A stretch of DNA of 64,000 bases from Emticicia sp. BO119 (GTDB lineage Bacteria; Bacteroidota; Bacteroidia; Cytophagales; Spirosomataceae), in NCBI RefSeq assembly GCF_013912375.1, contig NZ_JACETV010000003.1:496001-560000 (forward strand), read 5' to 3'. Below, in pieces: positions 16,518 through 24,310 of the stretch. Within the stretch, counting starts at the first letter, position 1, and every line of letters starts with the position of its first letter. The notes beneath the pieces are model-generated. The model searched no databases. It saw only the letters and a list, made by a program, of their open reading frames with translations, and was not told where the DNA came from. Both the position numbers and the translations under genes were made by a program.

Positions 16518-16642
16518 GGTAGTTAAAAGAAAACAGAAGAAAATTTTGAAAAAGCATTAATAAAAACAATATACCAACAGTGCATTTGCTTCACAAAAGC
16601 ATTCAAAACACAAAGCTATTACTAAGTAAATAATTAAATCTG

Positions 16643-19210
16643 ATGAAAAAGCTATTACTAACACTCCTGTTGGCAGGAGCGAGTCTACTTTCTTTTGCCC
16701 AATCGACCAAAGGAAAAATTTCAGGAAGCCTCTACGACGAAAAAAAACAAGCACTTCCGTTTGCTACCGTTTTATTGCTTAAAGCACAAGACTCTACATT
16801 AGTAAAGGGCAGTGTAAGTGATATGGAAGGAAAATTCGAAATCGAACAGTTTATCAGTGCCGGAGCCCAGAATCAGTTTATTGTATCTGTTTCGATGGTC
16901 GGCTATCGCAAATATTTCTCTCCAAAAATTGTACTAAGTGCCGAAAACCTTGAGGTTAAACTCTCTAATATTCAGTTGGAGCTGGACACCAAAAACCTCA
17001 AAGAGGTAACCGTAACCGCCAGAAAACCATTTATTGAGCAACAAGCTGATAAACTGGTGGTAAACGTTGAGGGAAGCATCGTAGCCAACGGTAATACAGC
17101 ACTGGAGGTGTTGCAGAAATCGCCGGGGGTAACTGTTGACAATAACGATAATATCAGTGTAAAGGGTAAACAAGGTGTGCTGATACTAATGGATGGTAAA
17201 CAAACCTATATGTCGCAAAGCGATCTGGCTAACTTGTTGAAAAACATGAACAGCGACCAGATTGAGAAAATCGAGATTGTATCGAACCCTTCATCACGTT
17301 ATGATGCAGCCGGAAAAGCGGTGATTAATATCGTAACGAAGAAAAACAAAAACTTTGGCACGAATGGTAGTGTATCTTTAGGAGGGTCGTTGAGCTTGCC
17401 CCCTTTTATAAAAACCGGGCTAAACAAAGACCTAACGGCCGTAGAAGAAAAGAAGCCCGGTATGATGCCAAAGTACTTTACAAGCCTGAATCTAAACAAC
17501 CGCCAAGGCAAATTCAATACGTTTACGAATCTTACGTTTTCTGATAACCAACGTTTTAATAACAATGCCTTTGTAAGAGACATGAGTGGCCAGATTTTTG
17601 AGCAATATGCCCACCGCTATCAGAATAACCAGAATCTTAGCTATAAATTAGGCGCAGACTATTACGCTACTAAAAAAACCACCGTAGGTGTTCTGATAAC
17701 AGGCAACGTAGGGGCATGGGAAAGTTCGAATCCTAACAAGAACATCACCTATATGCGCAAATCAAGCACAGCAATACCTGATTCAAGTCTGGTGACAACC
17801 TCAAGCAATATCAGAACATGGGTAAATACCACTTTCAATGCGAACCTGAAACATACGTTCGATTCGACAGGAAAAGAGATTACTGCTGACATTGATTATT
17901 CGGTTTACAACAATCAGGGAAAAGAAAGAGGGATGGTGTCAAGATTCTACCAATATGTTGATAAAGTAGAAACAGAATATGGTACACCGCTGAACATTAC
18001 CAGCAATACGCCGAACAAGTATAATATCTTTGCCGTAAAAGCAGATTATGTGAACCCATTAAAAGGTGGTGCAAAATTAGAATTTGGCGTAAAAAGTAGC
18101 TGGGTGACATCGGATAACGACATTCGCTTCTACCAGAATGGAACAGTAGACAAAGGACGTACCAACTACTTTATCTATACAGAGAACATTAACGCGGCTT
18201 ATGCCAACTTTAACAAAAAACTGAACAAGGCTTTTAACTTACAAGCGGGTTTACGTTTAGAACATACTCATTCAGAAGGTAAATCAGTAACCCTGAACGA
18301 GTCTCGTGAGCGTAATTATGTAAAGTTGTTTCCGAGTGTGTTCCTGACTCAAACAATTAACAAAAACAATCAGTTGACGTACTCGTATAGCCGTCGTATC
18401 GACCGTCCGGGATATAATTCATTGAATCCGTTCATTTATTTCCTTGACCCATACACGTATCAGTTGGGTAACGAATACCTGATGCCGCAATACAGCAACT
18501 CATTTGAATTGACTCATACCTATAAACAAGGGTTCGTAACCAGTGTAGGCTATACCGTTACCAATGATTATATGGCAGAGGTTATCAAGAATGCCGTAAA
18601 CGTGCCAGAAGTATTGGAGAAACTGAAAAAATACAACAATATCCAAGGTATTGACCCTGAGAAAATCACGTTTGCGACACAGGAAAACATTGCCAAATTC
18701 GAGAATCTGAATGTAAATTTCAGCATACCGATCCCGATTACGAAATGGTGGAATTCTCAGAACAACATCTCGTTTTATCATAACCAATACCAAGGGGTAG
18801 TATCAGATCAGAATCTGAGTGTGGGACAATGGGCTTATAACTTCTATACAAGTCAGAACTTTAAATTACCAAAAGACTTGTCGGCCGAAATCTCGATGTG
18901 GTACAACTCACCAAACGTGTATGGTATCATGCAAGGACGCTCTCAGTATGCAGTAAATGCAGGTTTACAAAAGAGCTTGTGGAAGAAGAAAGCAACGCTT
19001 CGTTTAAATATCAACGACATTTTCTTAACAAGCTTCTGGCGTGGCAAAACCGAATTTGCAGGTGTAAACATGACGCTGAACAACCGTTGGGATAGCAGAA
19101 TGGTACGTTTATCGTTCTCGTACAAATTCGGTAACCAGAACGTTAAAAATGCTCGTAACCGTAGCACAGCCACAGAAGCCGAACAACGCAGAACAGGCAG
19201 CGGAAACTAA
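16643..19210 (+). CDS. Outer-membrane beta-barrel family protein (TonB-receptor-like)
   Basis: 855 aa. Signal peptide MKKLLLTLLLAGASLLSFAQ. Residues about 25-115 form a carboxypeptidase-regulatory-like domain (GKISGSLYDEKKQALPFATV). A plug-like region follows (ALEVLQKSPGVTVDN, LILMDGKQTYMS, IEKIEIVSNPSSRYDAAGKA). The remaining ~600 residues are a beta-barrel of the OMP_b-brl_3 type, with strand patterns such as LTYSYSRRIDRPGYNSLNPF. Such proteins sit in the outer membrane and are related to TonB-dependent receptors, but lack an obvious TonB box. The ligand is unknown. The gene is monocistronic, bounded by a strong terminator at 19236. Confidence 0.93.
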   Translation: MKKLLLTLLLAGASLLSFAQSTKGKISGSLYDEKKQALPFATVLLLKAQDSTLVKGSVSDMEGKFEIEQFISAGAQNQFIVSVSMVGYRKYFSPKIVLSAENLEVKLSNIQLELDTKNLKEVTVTARKPFIEQQADKLVVNVEGSIVANGNTALEVLQKSPGVTVDNNDNISVKGKQGVLILMDGKQTYMSQSDLANLLKNMNSDQIEKIEIVSNPSSRYDAAGKAVINIVTKKNKNFGTNGSVSLGGSLSLPPFIKTGLNKDLTAVEEKKPGMMPKYFTSLNLNNRQGKFNTFTNLTFSDNQRFNNNAFVRDMSGQIFEQYAHRYQNNQNLSYKLGADYYATKKTTVGVLITGNVGAWESSNPNKNITYMRKSSTAIPDSSLVTTSSNIRTWVNTTFNANLKHTFDSTGKEITADIDYSVYNNQGKERGMVSRFYQYVDKVETEYGTPLNITSNTPNKYNIFAVKADYVNPLKGGAKLEFGVKSSWVTSDNDIRFYQNGTVDKGRTNYFIYTENINAAYANFNKKLNKAFNLQAGLRLEHTHSEGKSVTLNESRERNYVKLFPSVFLTQTINKNNQLTYSYSRRIDRPGYNSLNPFIYFLDPYTYQLGNEYLMPQYSNSFELTHTYKQGFVTSVGYTVTNDYMAEVIKNAVNVPEVLEKLKKYNNIQGIDPEKITFATQENIAKFENLNVNFSIPIPITKWWNSQNNISFYHNQYQGVVSDQNLSVGQWAYNFYTSQNFKLPKDLSAEISMWYNSPNVYGIMQGRSQYAVNAGLQKSLWKKKATLRLNINDIFLTSFWRGKTEFAGVNMTLNNRWDSRMVRLSFSYKFGNQNVKNARNRSTATEAEQRRTGSGN

Positions 19211-19235
19211 TTGTTAATACGTCTAAAATATGTGG

Positions 19236-19272
19236 AAACGCCTCGGAGATTGTCTTCGGGGCGTTTTTTTTT
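19236..19272 (+). terminator. Rho-independent terminator
   Basis: AAACGCC plus TCGGAGA (19236-19249) pairs throughout with TCTTCGG plus GGCGTTT (19253-19266), using two G-U wobbles, around a TTG loop and followed by nine T residues. It ends the receptor transcript 26 bp after its stop codon. Confidence 0.9.
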
Positions 19273-19285
19273 GTTTAATGTGCAG

Positions 19286-19322
19286 AGTTCTAAAATAGGT
19301 TTGAGGAACTTATTTTAGAACT
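19286..19322. repeat. Perfect 12-bp inverted repeat upstream of unknown gene
   Basis: AGTTCTAAAATA (19286-19297) and its exact complement TATTTTAGAACT (19311-19322) flank a 13-nt loop. TAGGTTTG, a TAnnTTTG promoter element, overlaps the left arm and loop (19296-19303). The dyad lies 86 bp before the gene at 19408, so it may be an operator, or a hairpin of the mobile-element region. Confidence 0.5.
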
Positions 19323-19407
19323 AAAGATTATTTTAATAGTACAGATTAATAAAAAGCACTGTAAAAGTTTCGCATATTTACAATACAATTATTGATTACT
19401 CTATATT

Positions 19408-20106
19408 ATGAAACTTTTCGACAGATATATAAATGGAGAAACAACAAAAGTTTACGACGAACTTTCGGCTCTAAGAGAGGGAGCGTTCAATTCAAACAAT
19501 TTTATTCAAACTGATTTGATTTTAAAGGAAACCTTTAGAAGAGTTAAATTCAATCTTGATATAATTTATAATGCGTTAAAAAATATTGACTATAAGTTTG
19601 TATCTACTATACAATATAACTGGCAGATACCTGTGCTGCCACCAGACCCAAATGTCGATTTACTATTATTTGAATTGAAATCGAAACTTAAGAACGCTGG
19701 ACATATCCCTTTGTCTTTGGAATATTTTTATAGAATTGTTGGCTCTTGCAATTTTTGTTGGGACTGGAAAGTTTATCCTGATATTCCTTGGGTAGGTGCT
19801 GACCCAATAGATATTCCACCAATTAGAACATTACTGACTGATTTGATTTATGACGACTATGATATAAATGAGATTCTATTGTCTGGCGATTATTTGCAAA
19901 AAGATAATATAAGTGGCTCTTGCTATAATCTTGAGTTAACTACTTCACCATCAATTGATAGTTTACTTATTGGTTGGGATATACCTTTTATTGATTATTT
20001 AAGGTTAACATTTAAAAATTGTGGATTTACGATGGCAGACCAATGTGAGTATGATACTTTGGCTGCATTTTGCAATTTTGTTAGACCACAAATGTTGGAA
20101 ATATAA
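19408..20106 (+). CDS. Hypothetical protein
   Basis: 232 aa, soluble, acidic, no signal peptide or membrane segment. It is rich in Asp, Ile and Tyr (LLTDLIYDDYDINEILLSGD). The region KNAGHIPLSLEYFYRIVGSC vaguely recalls SUKH/SMI1-KNR4 immunity proteins, but I cannot confirm this. The coding DNA is more AT-rich than the neighbouring receptor gene. It stands alone between a terminator and a transposase-hairpin cluster, which suggests accessory or acquired DNA. Immunity or defence protein is one possibility among many. Confidence 0.6.
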   Translation: MKLFDRYINGETTKVYDELSALREGAFNSNNFIQTDLILKETFRRVKFNLDIIYNALKNIDYKFVSTIQYNWQIPVLPPDPNVDLLLFELKSKLKNAGHIPLSLEYFYRIVGSCNFCWDWKVYPDIPWVGADPIDIPPIRTLLTDLIYDDYDINEILLSGDYLQKDNISGSCYNLELTTSPSIDSLLIGWDIPFIDYLRLTFKNCGFTMADQCEYDTLAAFCNFVRPQMLEI

Positions 20107-20184
20107 CTACATAGTTTAAGACTAATCAGATTGCATAAATCTTGTAAAACATCATTTATAGAAGTTCTGATTCATTACAAATAA

Positions 20185-20344
20185 TTTTGGCGAAAGCCAA
20201 TTAGGATGATTGCTTTATTGTTACCCCCATTTGAAAATGGGGGCTATTGAAAAATTGCTATTGAGAAAATTGTTTCCTATCTCAATAGCCCCCAGCTTTA
20301 GCTGGGGATACAGAATTAATACAGTCCTAATCGGCTTTAGCCGA
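20185..20344. repeat. Left hairpin cluster of IS200-like element
   Basis: Four hairpins lie before the transposase. They are TTGGC-GAAA-GCCAA (20187-20200), CCCCCATTT-GA-AAATGGGGG (20224-20243, perfect), CCCCAGC-TTTA-GCTGGGG (20290-20307) and TCGGC-TTTA-GCCGA (20331-20344). Recurrent flanking words are CAATAG before the CCCC hairpins and TTAGGA or CCTAATC beside the GGC hairpins. The set matches the hairpins on the other side of the transposase. Confidence 0.75.
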
Positions 20345-20452
20345 AACATTTGTCTTACTCAATATGAACAAAACTATTTAATTCTGAATATCTTTACACA
20401 AACCTATTTTAGATTAGACAATTAAAAATCAACCCAATTCTAACCCCACAAA

Positions 20453-20890
20453 ATGCCCTTCATTAAAGTCTACATCCATTTTGTCTGGAGTACGAAAAAC
20501 CGCGAACCATTGCTTGCTAACCAAGAAAAAAGGCATCTGGTCTGGCAACACATCAGAGAAAATGCGAGAGAAAAAGAAATTTTTATAGATACAATCAATG
20601 GTTACTCTGACCATTGCCATTGTCTTGTATCACTCGGAGTTGACCAGAGTATTCAGAAAGTTATCCAACTCATAAAGGGAGAAGCCTCATTCTGGATAAA
20701 TAAACAGAAAATAACAGAACAACAATTTGAATGGCAAGATGAATACTTTGCTGTGTCAGTATCAGAATCTATGATTGAAAAGGTAAGAAATTACATTAAG
20801 AACCAAGAAGAACATTATAAAACAAAAACATTTGCACAGGAATATGAGGAATTTATGTTGAGATATGGGTTTGAAAAATTTAAGGGTTGA
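20453..20890 (+). CDS. IS200-like Y1 (HUH) transposase
   Basis: 145 aa, typical TnpA length. It starts MPFIKVYIHFVWSTKNREPL. The HUH motif is DHCHCLVSL, with Cys between the histidines, and the catalytic-tyrosine helix is MIEKVRNYIKNQEEHY. IS200/IS605 TnpA proteins move single-stranded DNA by cutting at terminal hairpins. There is no TnpB/OrfB partner. Four hairpins lie on each side and are built from the same two stem families, resembling both IS200 ends and RAYT-REP arrays. The frame looks intact, so it may be active. Confidence 0.9.
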   Translation: MPFIKVYIHFVWSTKNREPLLANQEKRHLVWQHIRENAREKEIFIDTINGYSDHCHCLVSLGVDQSIQKVIQLIKGEASFWINKQKITEQQFEWQDEYFAVSVSESMIEKVRNYIKNQEEHYKTKTFAQEYEEFMLRYGFEKFKG

Positions 20891-20914
20891 ATAGATTTTG
20901 ATTAATTGTTTTAT

Positions 20915-21060
20915 TCAATAGCCCCCAGCTTTAGCTGGGGTATAATGAGAATAATTATGCCGATTGGCTTTAGCCAAAATCTTTGGACTAGCAATGTTTA
21001 TGATTTGGCTAAAGCCAATTAGGACTATATTCATTTACTATCCCCCAGCTAAAGCTGGAG
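20915..21060. repeat. Right hairpin cluster of IS200-like element
   Basis: Four hairpins follow the transposase: CCCCAGC-TTTA-GCTGGGG (20923-20940), TTGGC-TTTA-GCCAA (20964-20977), TTGGC-TAAA-GCCAA (21005-21018) and CCCCAGC-TAAA-GCTGGAG (21043-21060, one mismatch). The first two repeat the left-side sequences, and the last two carry the inverted loop TAAA, so copies point both ways. Confidence 0.75.
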
Positions 21061-21092
21061 GCAATTGATTAAATAGTGAAGTTTTCTCCCAA

Positions 21093-21497
21093 TCACCTCA
21101 CCACCTCACTAACCAAAATCACAGGAGCAACATTCGTATAATTTGCAAAATCTGCTCTTATTGCATCTCTGTTTGGGGCGATGGCTGCCTGATACTCACT
21201 CAGGCTTTTTACGTAAAAGGTGCCGATAGCCATATACGGTAGTGGTTGGTTAGGAATACCACTGGCAAGTCCTTTTTCAATGGTGTATTTTACCAGATTT
21301 GACCCTAAATACGCTGCCACCATGGGCATGTGTTTGGTTTCGTAGTAGGCCATATTAAAGGTTTTACCTTCGGCAAAAGGGTACATGACCGATATTTTAA
21401 TCAAGCCTTTTTCAGGTTTAGCAGATGGTTTTTCCTGACTAAATGCAGTAAATCCAATGGTCATTAGTAATAGCGATGTAATAAGTTTCAACTTCAT
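21093..21497 (-). CDS. Exported EthD-family protein
   Basis: 134 aa. Signal peptide MKLKLITSLLLMTIGFTAFSQ is followed by an EthD-type dimeric alpha/beta-barrel domain (PF07110): KISVMYPFAEGKTFNMAYYE, then TKHMPMVAAYLG and MAIGTFYVKSLSEYQAAIA. The YYETKHMP motif is characteristic. EthD proteins are usually cytoplasmic accessories of degradation pathways; a secreted version is less common. It is transcribed divergently from a LysR regulator, which probably controls it. Substrate unknown. Confidence 0.88.
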   Translation of the reverse strand: MKLKLITSLLLMTIGFTAFSQEKPSAKPEKGLIKISVMYPFAEGKTFNMAYYETKHMPMVAAYLGSNLVKYTIEKGLASGIPNQPLPYMAIGTFYVKSLSEYQAAIAPNRDAIRADFANYTNVAPVILVSEVVR

Positions 21498-21526
21498 GAT
21501 TGATATAAAATTAAGTTTTAAAATAC

Positions 21527-21574
21527 ACTATCTGAAATAGTATTCCACAAATATCATAACAGTGCCTATATTTG
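21527..21574. promoter_or_regulatory. Divergent EthD/LysR control region
   Basis: ACTAT-CTGAA-ATAGT (21527-21541) is a 15-bp dyad of the T-N11-A LysR-box type. TATATTTG at 21567-21574 fits the -7 promoter element for the plus-strand LysR gene, although no good -33 TTG is present. The dyad lies where a LysR regulator would control both promoters. Confidence 0.45.
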
Positions 21575-21623
21575 CAAAACGCTATTTTTCGATAAAATCA
21601 ATCGATAAAACCGATTTAGAAAT

Positions 21624-22505
21624 ATGGAGCTACGCCAACTCAGATACTTTTTAAAAGCGAAGGAATTATTAAATTTCACAGAAGCTGCAAAAGTGCTGAA
21701 TATCAGCCAGAGTACCCTATCTCAGCAAATCAAGCAGTTGGAAGATGAATTAAATGTACCTCTGTTTAACCGCGTCGGCAAAAGAATAACCTTAACCGAA
21801 GCCGGAGAGATATTTGGCGAATATGCTTTGCAGAGTATCAACAGAGCTAATGAAGGTTTATTGGTGCTGAAAGATTTGAAAAATCTCAATGCCGGAAAAA
21901 TCATTATCGGCGTGATTTACTCTATGCGGATACTCTTTGCCAAAACATTGATAGCGTTTGCCAGACAATACCCCAATATCAAAATCCAGGTGGTATTCGG
22001 CACTACCAAAGACCTGCTCGAAAAACTAAATTTATACCATTTTGATTTTATTATTACCTTCCATGAAGATGCTATAGAGTCGCATCTGAAATGTCAGACA
22101 CTTCTCAAAGCCAATATGGTATTGGTAACAGCTAAAAAATCGTCATTGGCTAAAAAAAACAGTATATCGCTTGATGAAGTTGCCCAACTGCCATTGGCAT
22201 TGCCTTTCAGTGGCTATAGCACTATTCAATTCTTTGTAGAATCATTCGGACAAGAAAACCTGAACCCGAATATCTGTATGGAAATCAACGATATCCCCAC
22301 TCTATTCGAAATCGTAAAAACAGGGCATTGGCATACCATATTGAGCGATACGAGTATAAACGACCCAGAAGTTGTAGGCATACACATCGACGGGAAAAAC
22401 ATGAAGCGCACGCTCATGATTCTATCGCTTAAAGAAGTCTATGAAAAGAAAGCCGTGCAAAAATTCTACGAGCTACTCAGAAGTATGCACACTGACATGC
22501 CCTGA
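21624..22505 (+). CDS. LysR-family transcriptional regulator
   Basis: 293 aa. The N-terminal HTH is at residues 2-60 (MELRQLRYFLKAKELLNFTE, ISQSTLSQQIKQLEDELNVP). The C-terminal substrate-binding domain runs from about residue 90 (GKIIIGVIYSMRILFAKTLI, FDFIITFHEDAI). The overall pattern fits CynR/CysL-like regulators. It is divergent from the EthD gene with a 126-bp spacer containing a LysR-box-like dyad, so EthD is the probable target. Effector unknown. Confidence 0.93.
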   Translation: MELRQLRYFLKAKELLNFTEAAKVLNISQSTLSQQIKQLEDELNVPLFNRVGKRITLTEAGEIFGEYALQSINRANEGLLVLKDLKNLNAGKIIIGVIYSMRILFAKTLIAFARQYPNIKIQVVFGTTKDLLEKLNLYHFDFIITFHEDAIESHLKCQTLLKANMVLVTAKKSSLAKKNSISLDEVAQLPLALPFSGYSTIQFFVESFGQENLNPNICMEINDIPTLFEIVKTGHWHTILSDTSINDPEVVGIHIDGKNMKRTLMILSLKEVYEKKAVQKFYELLRSMHTDMP

Positions 22506-22517
22506 AATAGCCACGAC

Positions 22518-22727
22518 TTATTCTAAAACTTTACACTGATAATTTTCTTTATTCAGTAGTTGAATAATTTTCTCTATTGCAATATCTTCTCCCTGCACTC
22601 TTAATATCTTTTCGCAATCGTTCAGGTCAAAATTTATTTTGTGTTTGGGAAACTGATTTGAAAGTTTTTGCAGAAGAAATATTGACTCCGAAGTCTCCTC
22701 TACGTTTGTTTTGAATATTTCGACCAT
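22518..22727 (-). CDS. Small HMA-like fold protein, conserved hypothetical
   Basis: 69 aa. The pattern MVEIFKTNVEETSESIFLLQ...NFDLNDCEKILRVQG...LLNKENYQCKVLE has the beta-alpha-beta-beta-alpha-beta layout of heavy-metal-associated (HMA) domains but lacks the CxxC metal site. Similar small proteins with FDLDDCDKILR-like motifs recur in Bacteroidota. The role is unknown. The stop lies 12 bp from the convergent LysR stop. Confidence 0.7.
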   Translation of the reverse strand: MVEIFKTNVEETSESIFLLQKLSNQFPKHKINFDLNDCEKILRVQGEDIAIEKIIQLLNKENYQCKVLE

Positions 22728-22814
22728 AACAAAGGAATGTTTGCGAAAATTGTTACGCGGGGTATCAACCCCTAAAAAATCCTCTTTGATTGCTCAAACA
22801 AATTATACCACCTC

Positions 22815-23246
22815 CTATTCGTGGTTCGGCAATTCAGCGCCATATTTTATGGCAGCTTCAAGTATGTCAATATTGATGTCTTTCACGGTTTTAAATCGGA
22901 TACAATACCCGGTTACACTCGCCTTACCAAGCTTTGCTCCATAGGTTCGGGGCAAAAAGGTTTTATCTTTTATACCCAATATATGCACAGAGATTCCGGT
23001 TGAGTTGGCGAGCAAACCAATCCGAAAAAAATCTCTGGTGGTTCCATTTACATAGTGTATAGTGTATAATCCATAACCAATTGTGGGATTAGTGATAACA
23101 CGGCCATCACTGTCTTTACCATCTGTAAACCACAATTTACCTTCTGGTAACAGCCTAAGTATAAGTTCATGCAACCCCTGCATCTCTTTACGTTTCGGTT
23201 CGGGCTGGCTGGCAATATAATCTTTGATTTGCTCTTCTATGTTCAT
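22815..23246 (-). CDS. DUF1801 domain protein
   Basis: 143 aa, cytoplasmic. The N-terminus MNIEEQIKDYIASQPEPKRKEM with LHELILRLLPEGKLWFTDGK is the standard beginning of DUF1801 (YdhG-like) proteins. The rest fits, with GYGLYTIHYVNGT, FRIGLLANSTGISVHILG and GKASVTGYCIRF. The fold is an alpha/beta small-ligand or iron-binding-like domain. No catalytic residues can be named. It is separated from the ArsR-SRPBCC operon by a perfect hairpin, so it is probably a separate transcript. Confidence 0.85.
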   Translation of the reverse strand: MNIEEQIKDYIASQPEPKRKEMQGLHELILRLLPEGKLWFTDGKDSDGRVITNPTIGYGLYTIHYVNGTTRDFFRIGLLANSTGISVHILGIKDKTFLPRTYGAKLGKASVTGYCIRFKTVKDINIDILEAAIKYGAELPNHE

Positions 23247-23266
23247 GTTAGATATTATTATAACAA

Positions 23267-23300
23267 ATCAATATGGCAGCCGAAGGGTTGCCATATTGAT
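23267..23300 (-). terminator. Perfect 12-bp hairpin after ArsR-SRPBCC operon
   Basis: ATCAATATGGCA (23267-23278) pairs perfectly with TGCCATATTGAT (23289-23300), loop 10 nt. It lies 12 bp after the SRPBCC stop on the minus strand and is followed by a T-containing run (TTTGTTAT), fitting an intrinsic terminator. Confidence 0.6.
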
Positions 23301-23311
23301 TAATTGGTATT

Positions 23312-23818
23312 TCAATTCTTCCCATTACCCAACAACTCATCCAGATTACCAAAACAAGCAGACATACCCTCTATAAATCCATTTTTCACTATAAATTCAA
23401 GCGTTTCTACACTTCCATACTGGGCATGAATTTTTACCAGTGTTTTACCATTCTCTTCTCTGAAATCATTTGTGGCAGTGGTACGCGCAAAATTTGGGTT
23501 AACAGTTCCGTTTGCATCACAGAATCCTCTCAACTCCACGATGGTCTTCTGAGGTTCAATCTTCTGATAATCATAACGGCTATAGCCAACTTTCTCATCT
23601 TGCGGGTTTATCATAGCATAGTGCCAGAAGCCACCCTCTCTGAAATCCATCGTCTGGGTCTCGGCTCTGAATGGTTTCGGAGCATACCATTTATCCAGAA
23701 TTTCGGGGTTTGTCCACGCTTCCCAAACCATGGCAAGGTCTGCATCAAACTCACGTTTAATGGTAATCGTTCTGTTGTCTTTATCAACAACAAAGTCGAA
23801 TAATAGGGCTGAGTTCAT
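23312..23818 (-). CDS. SRPBCC / AHSA1-like protein
   Basis: 168 aa. The START-like fold of the AHSA1 family is recognised from NRTITIKREFDADLAMVWEA, WTNPEILDKWYAPKPFRAE, FREGGFWHYAMINPQDEK and a C-terminal helix FIVKNGFIEGMSACFGNLDE. These proteins bind hydrophobic ligands. The start overlaps the upstream ArsR stop by ATGA, so they are translationally coupled. The ArsR-SRPBCC pair is a widespread two-gene arrangement; ligand unknown. Confidence 0.92.
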   Translation of the reverse strand: MNSALLFDFVVDKDNRTITIKREFDADLAMVWEAWTNPEILDKWYAPKPFRAETQTMDFREGGFWHYAMINPQDEKVGYSRYDYQKIEPQKTIVELRGFCDANGTVNPNFARTTATNDFREENGKTLVKIHAQYGSVETLEFIVKNGFIEGMSACFGNLDELLGNGKN

Positions 23819-24141
23819 TTTTTCAGGTTTTTAAGTGTTGCTAATACTTCATCCAATTGATTAAAGCGTGCCTCCCAAATCTCCCGGAATTGGGCCAGCC
23901 ATTGGTCAATTTCTTTCATTTTGTCTATTTCCAGTTGGTAAAAGATTTCTCTGCCTTGTTGTTTTTGTGTCACCAGTTCACATTCGGTCAGAATCCGCAA
24001 ATGTTTCGAAACAGCCTGCCGGGTGGTATCAAAATGTTCGGCTATAGCGTTGGGGGTCATTGCCTGTAAAGCAATGAGTGTAATAATCGCCCGTCTCGTC
24101 GGGTCGACTATCGCTTGAAATATATCTCGTCTGGTTTCCAT
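23815..24141 (-). CDS. ArsR-family repressor
   Basis: 108 aa from the ATG at 24141 (METRRDIFQAIVDPTRRAII). The longer frame from 24174 would run through the operator repeats, so the shorter start is chosen. The winged HTH is clear: MTPNAIAEHFDTTRQAVSKH and LRILTECELVTQKQQGREIF. No metal-binding cysteine cluster is present, so it is not a metal sensor; this type (SdpR-like) is paired with SRPBCC proteins. Two direct repeats immediately upstream are its likely operators. Confidence 0.92.
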   Translation of the reverse strand: METRRDIFQAIVDPTRRAIITLIALQAMTPNAIAEHFDTTRQAVSKHLRILTECELVTQKQQGREIFYQLEIDKMKEIDQWLAQFREIWEARFNQLDEVLATLKNLKK

Positions 24142-24144
24142 TAT

Positions 24145-24184
24145 GCAATTATCTGGTTGCAAATATATGCGCAACTATCTGGTT
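24145..24184. promoter_or_regulatory. Direct-repeat operator of ArsR-SRPBCC operon
   Basis: GCAATTATCTGGTT (24145-24158) and GCAACTATCTGGTT (24171-24184) differ at one position and start 26 bp apart, so they lie on roughly the same helix side. Each has partial dyad symmetry (GCAA...TTGC and AAC...GTT). They overlap the presumed start of the ArsR gene and lie upstream of the TlpA-like gene, so both directions could be controlled. Confidence 0.6.
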
Positions 24185-24310
24185 TCGCAAATTATTTTTT
24201 AAAAAAGTTTTATTGATTGATTCGCGCTAAAAAAGTTTACAGTTTATCCTGTGAAAATCGTTAATTCTGAAATAGCTTTACACAACCACAAGTACTTAAC
24301 CAAAATTATC

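Noticed and set aside
20210-20425. Open frame through the left hairpin cluster
   Set aside because: Made of palindromic hairpin DNA, with no protein-like pattern.
20185-21060. CRISPR-like array of repeats
   Set aside because: Repeat units are palindromes of differing sequence with irregular spacing, no constant spacers and no cas genes; they fit transposase-associated hairpins.
22759-22772. GGGG-TATCAA-CCCC hairpin
   Set aside because: Only four pairs and no T-run; likely chance or a weak leader structure.
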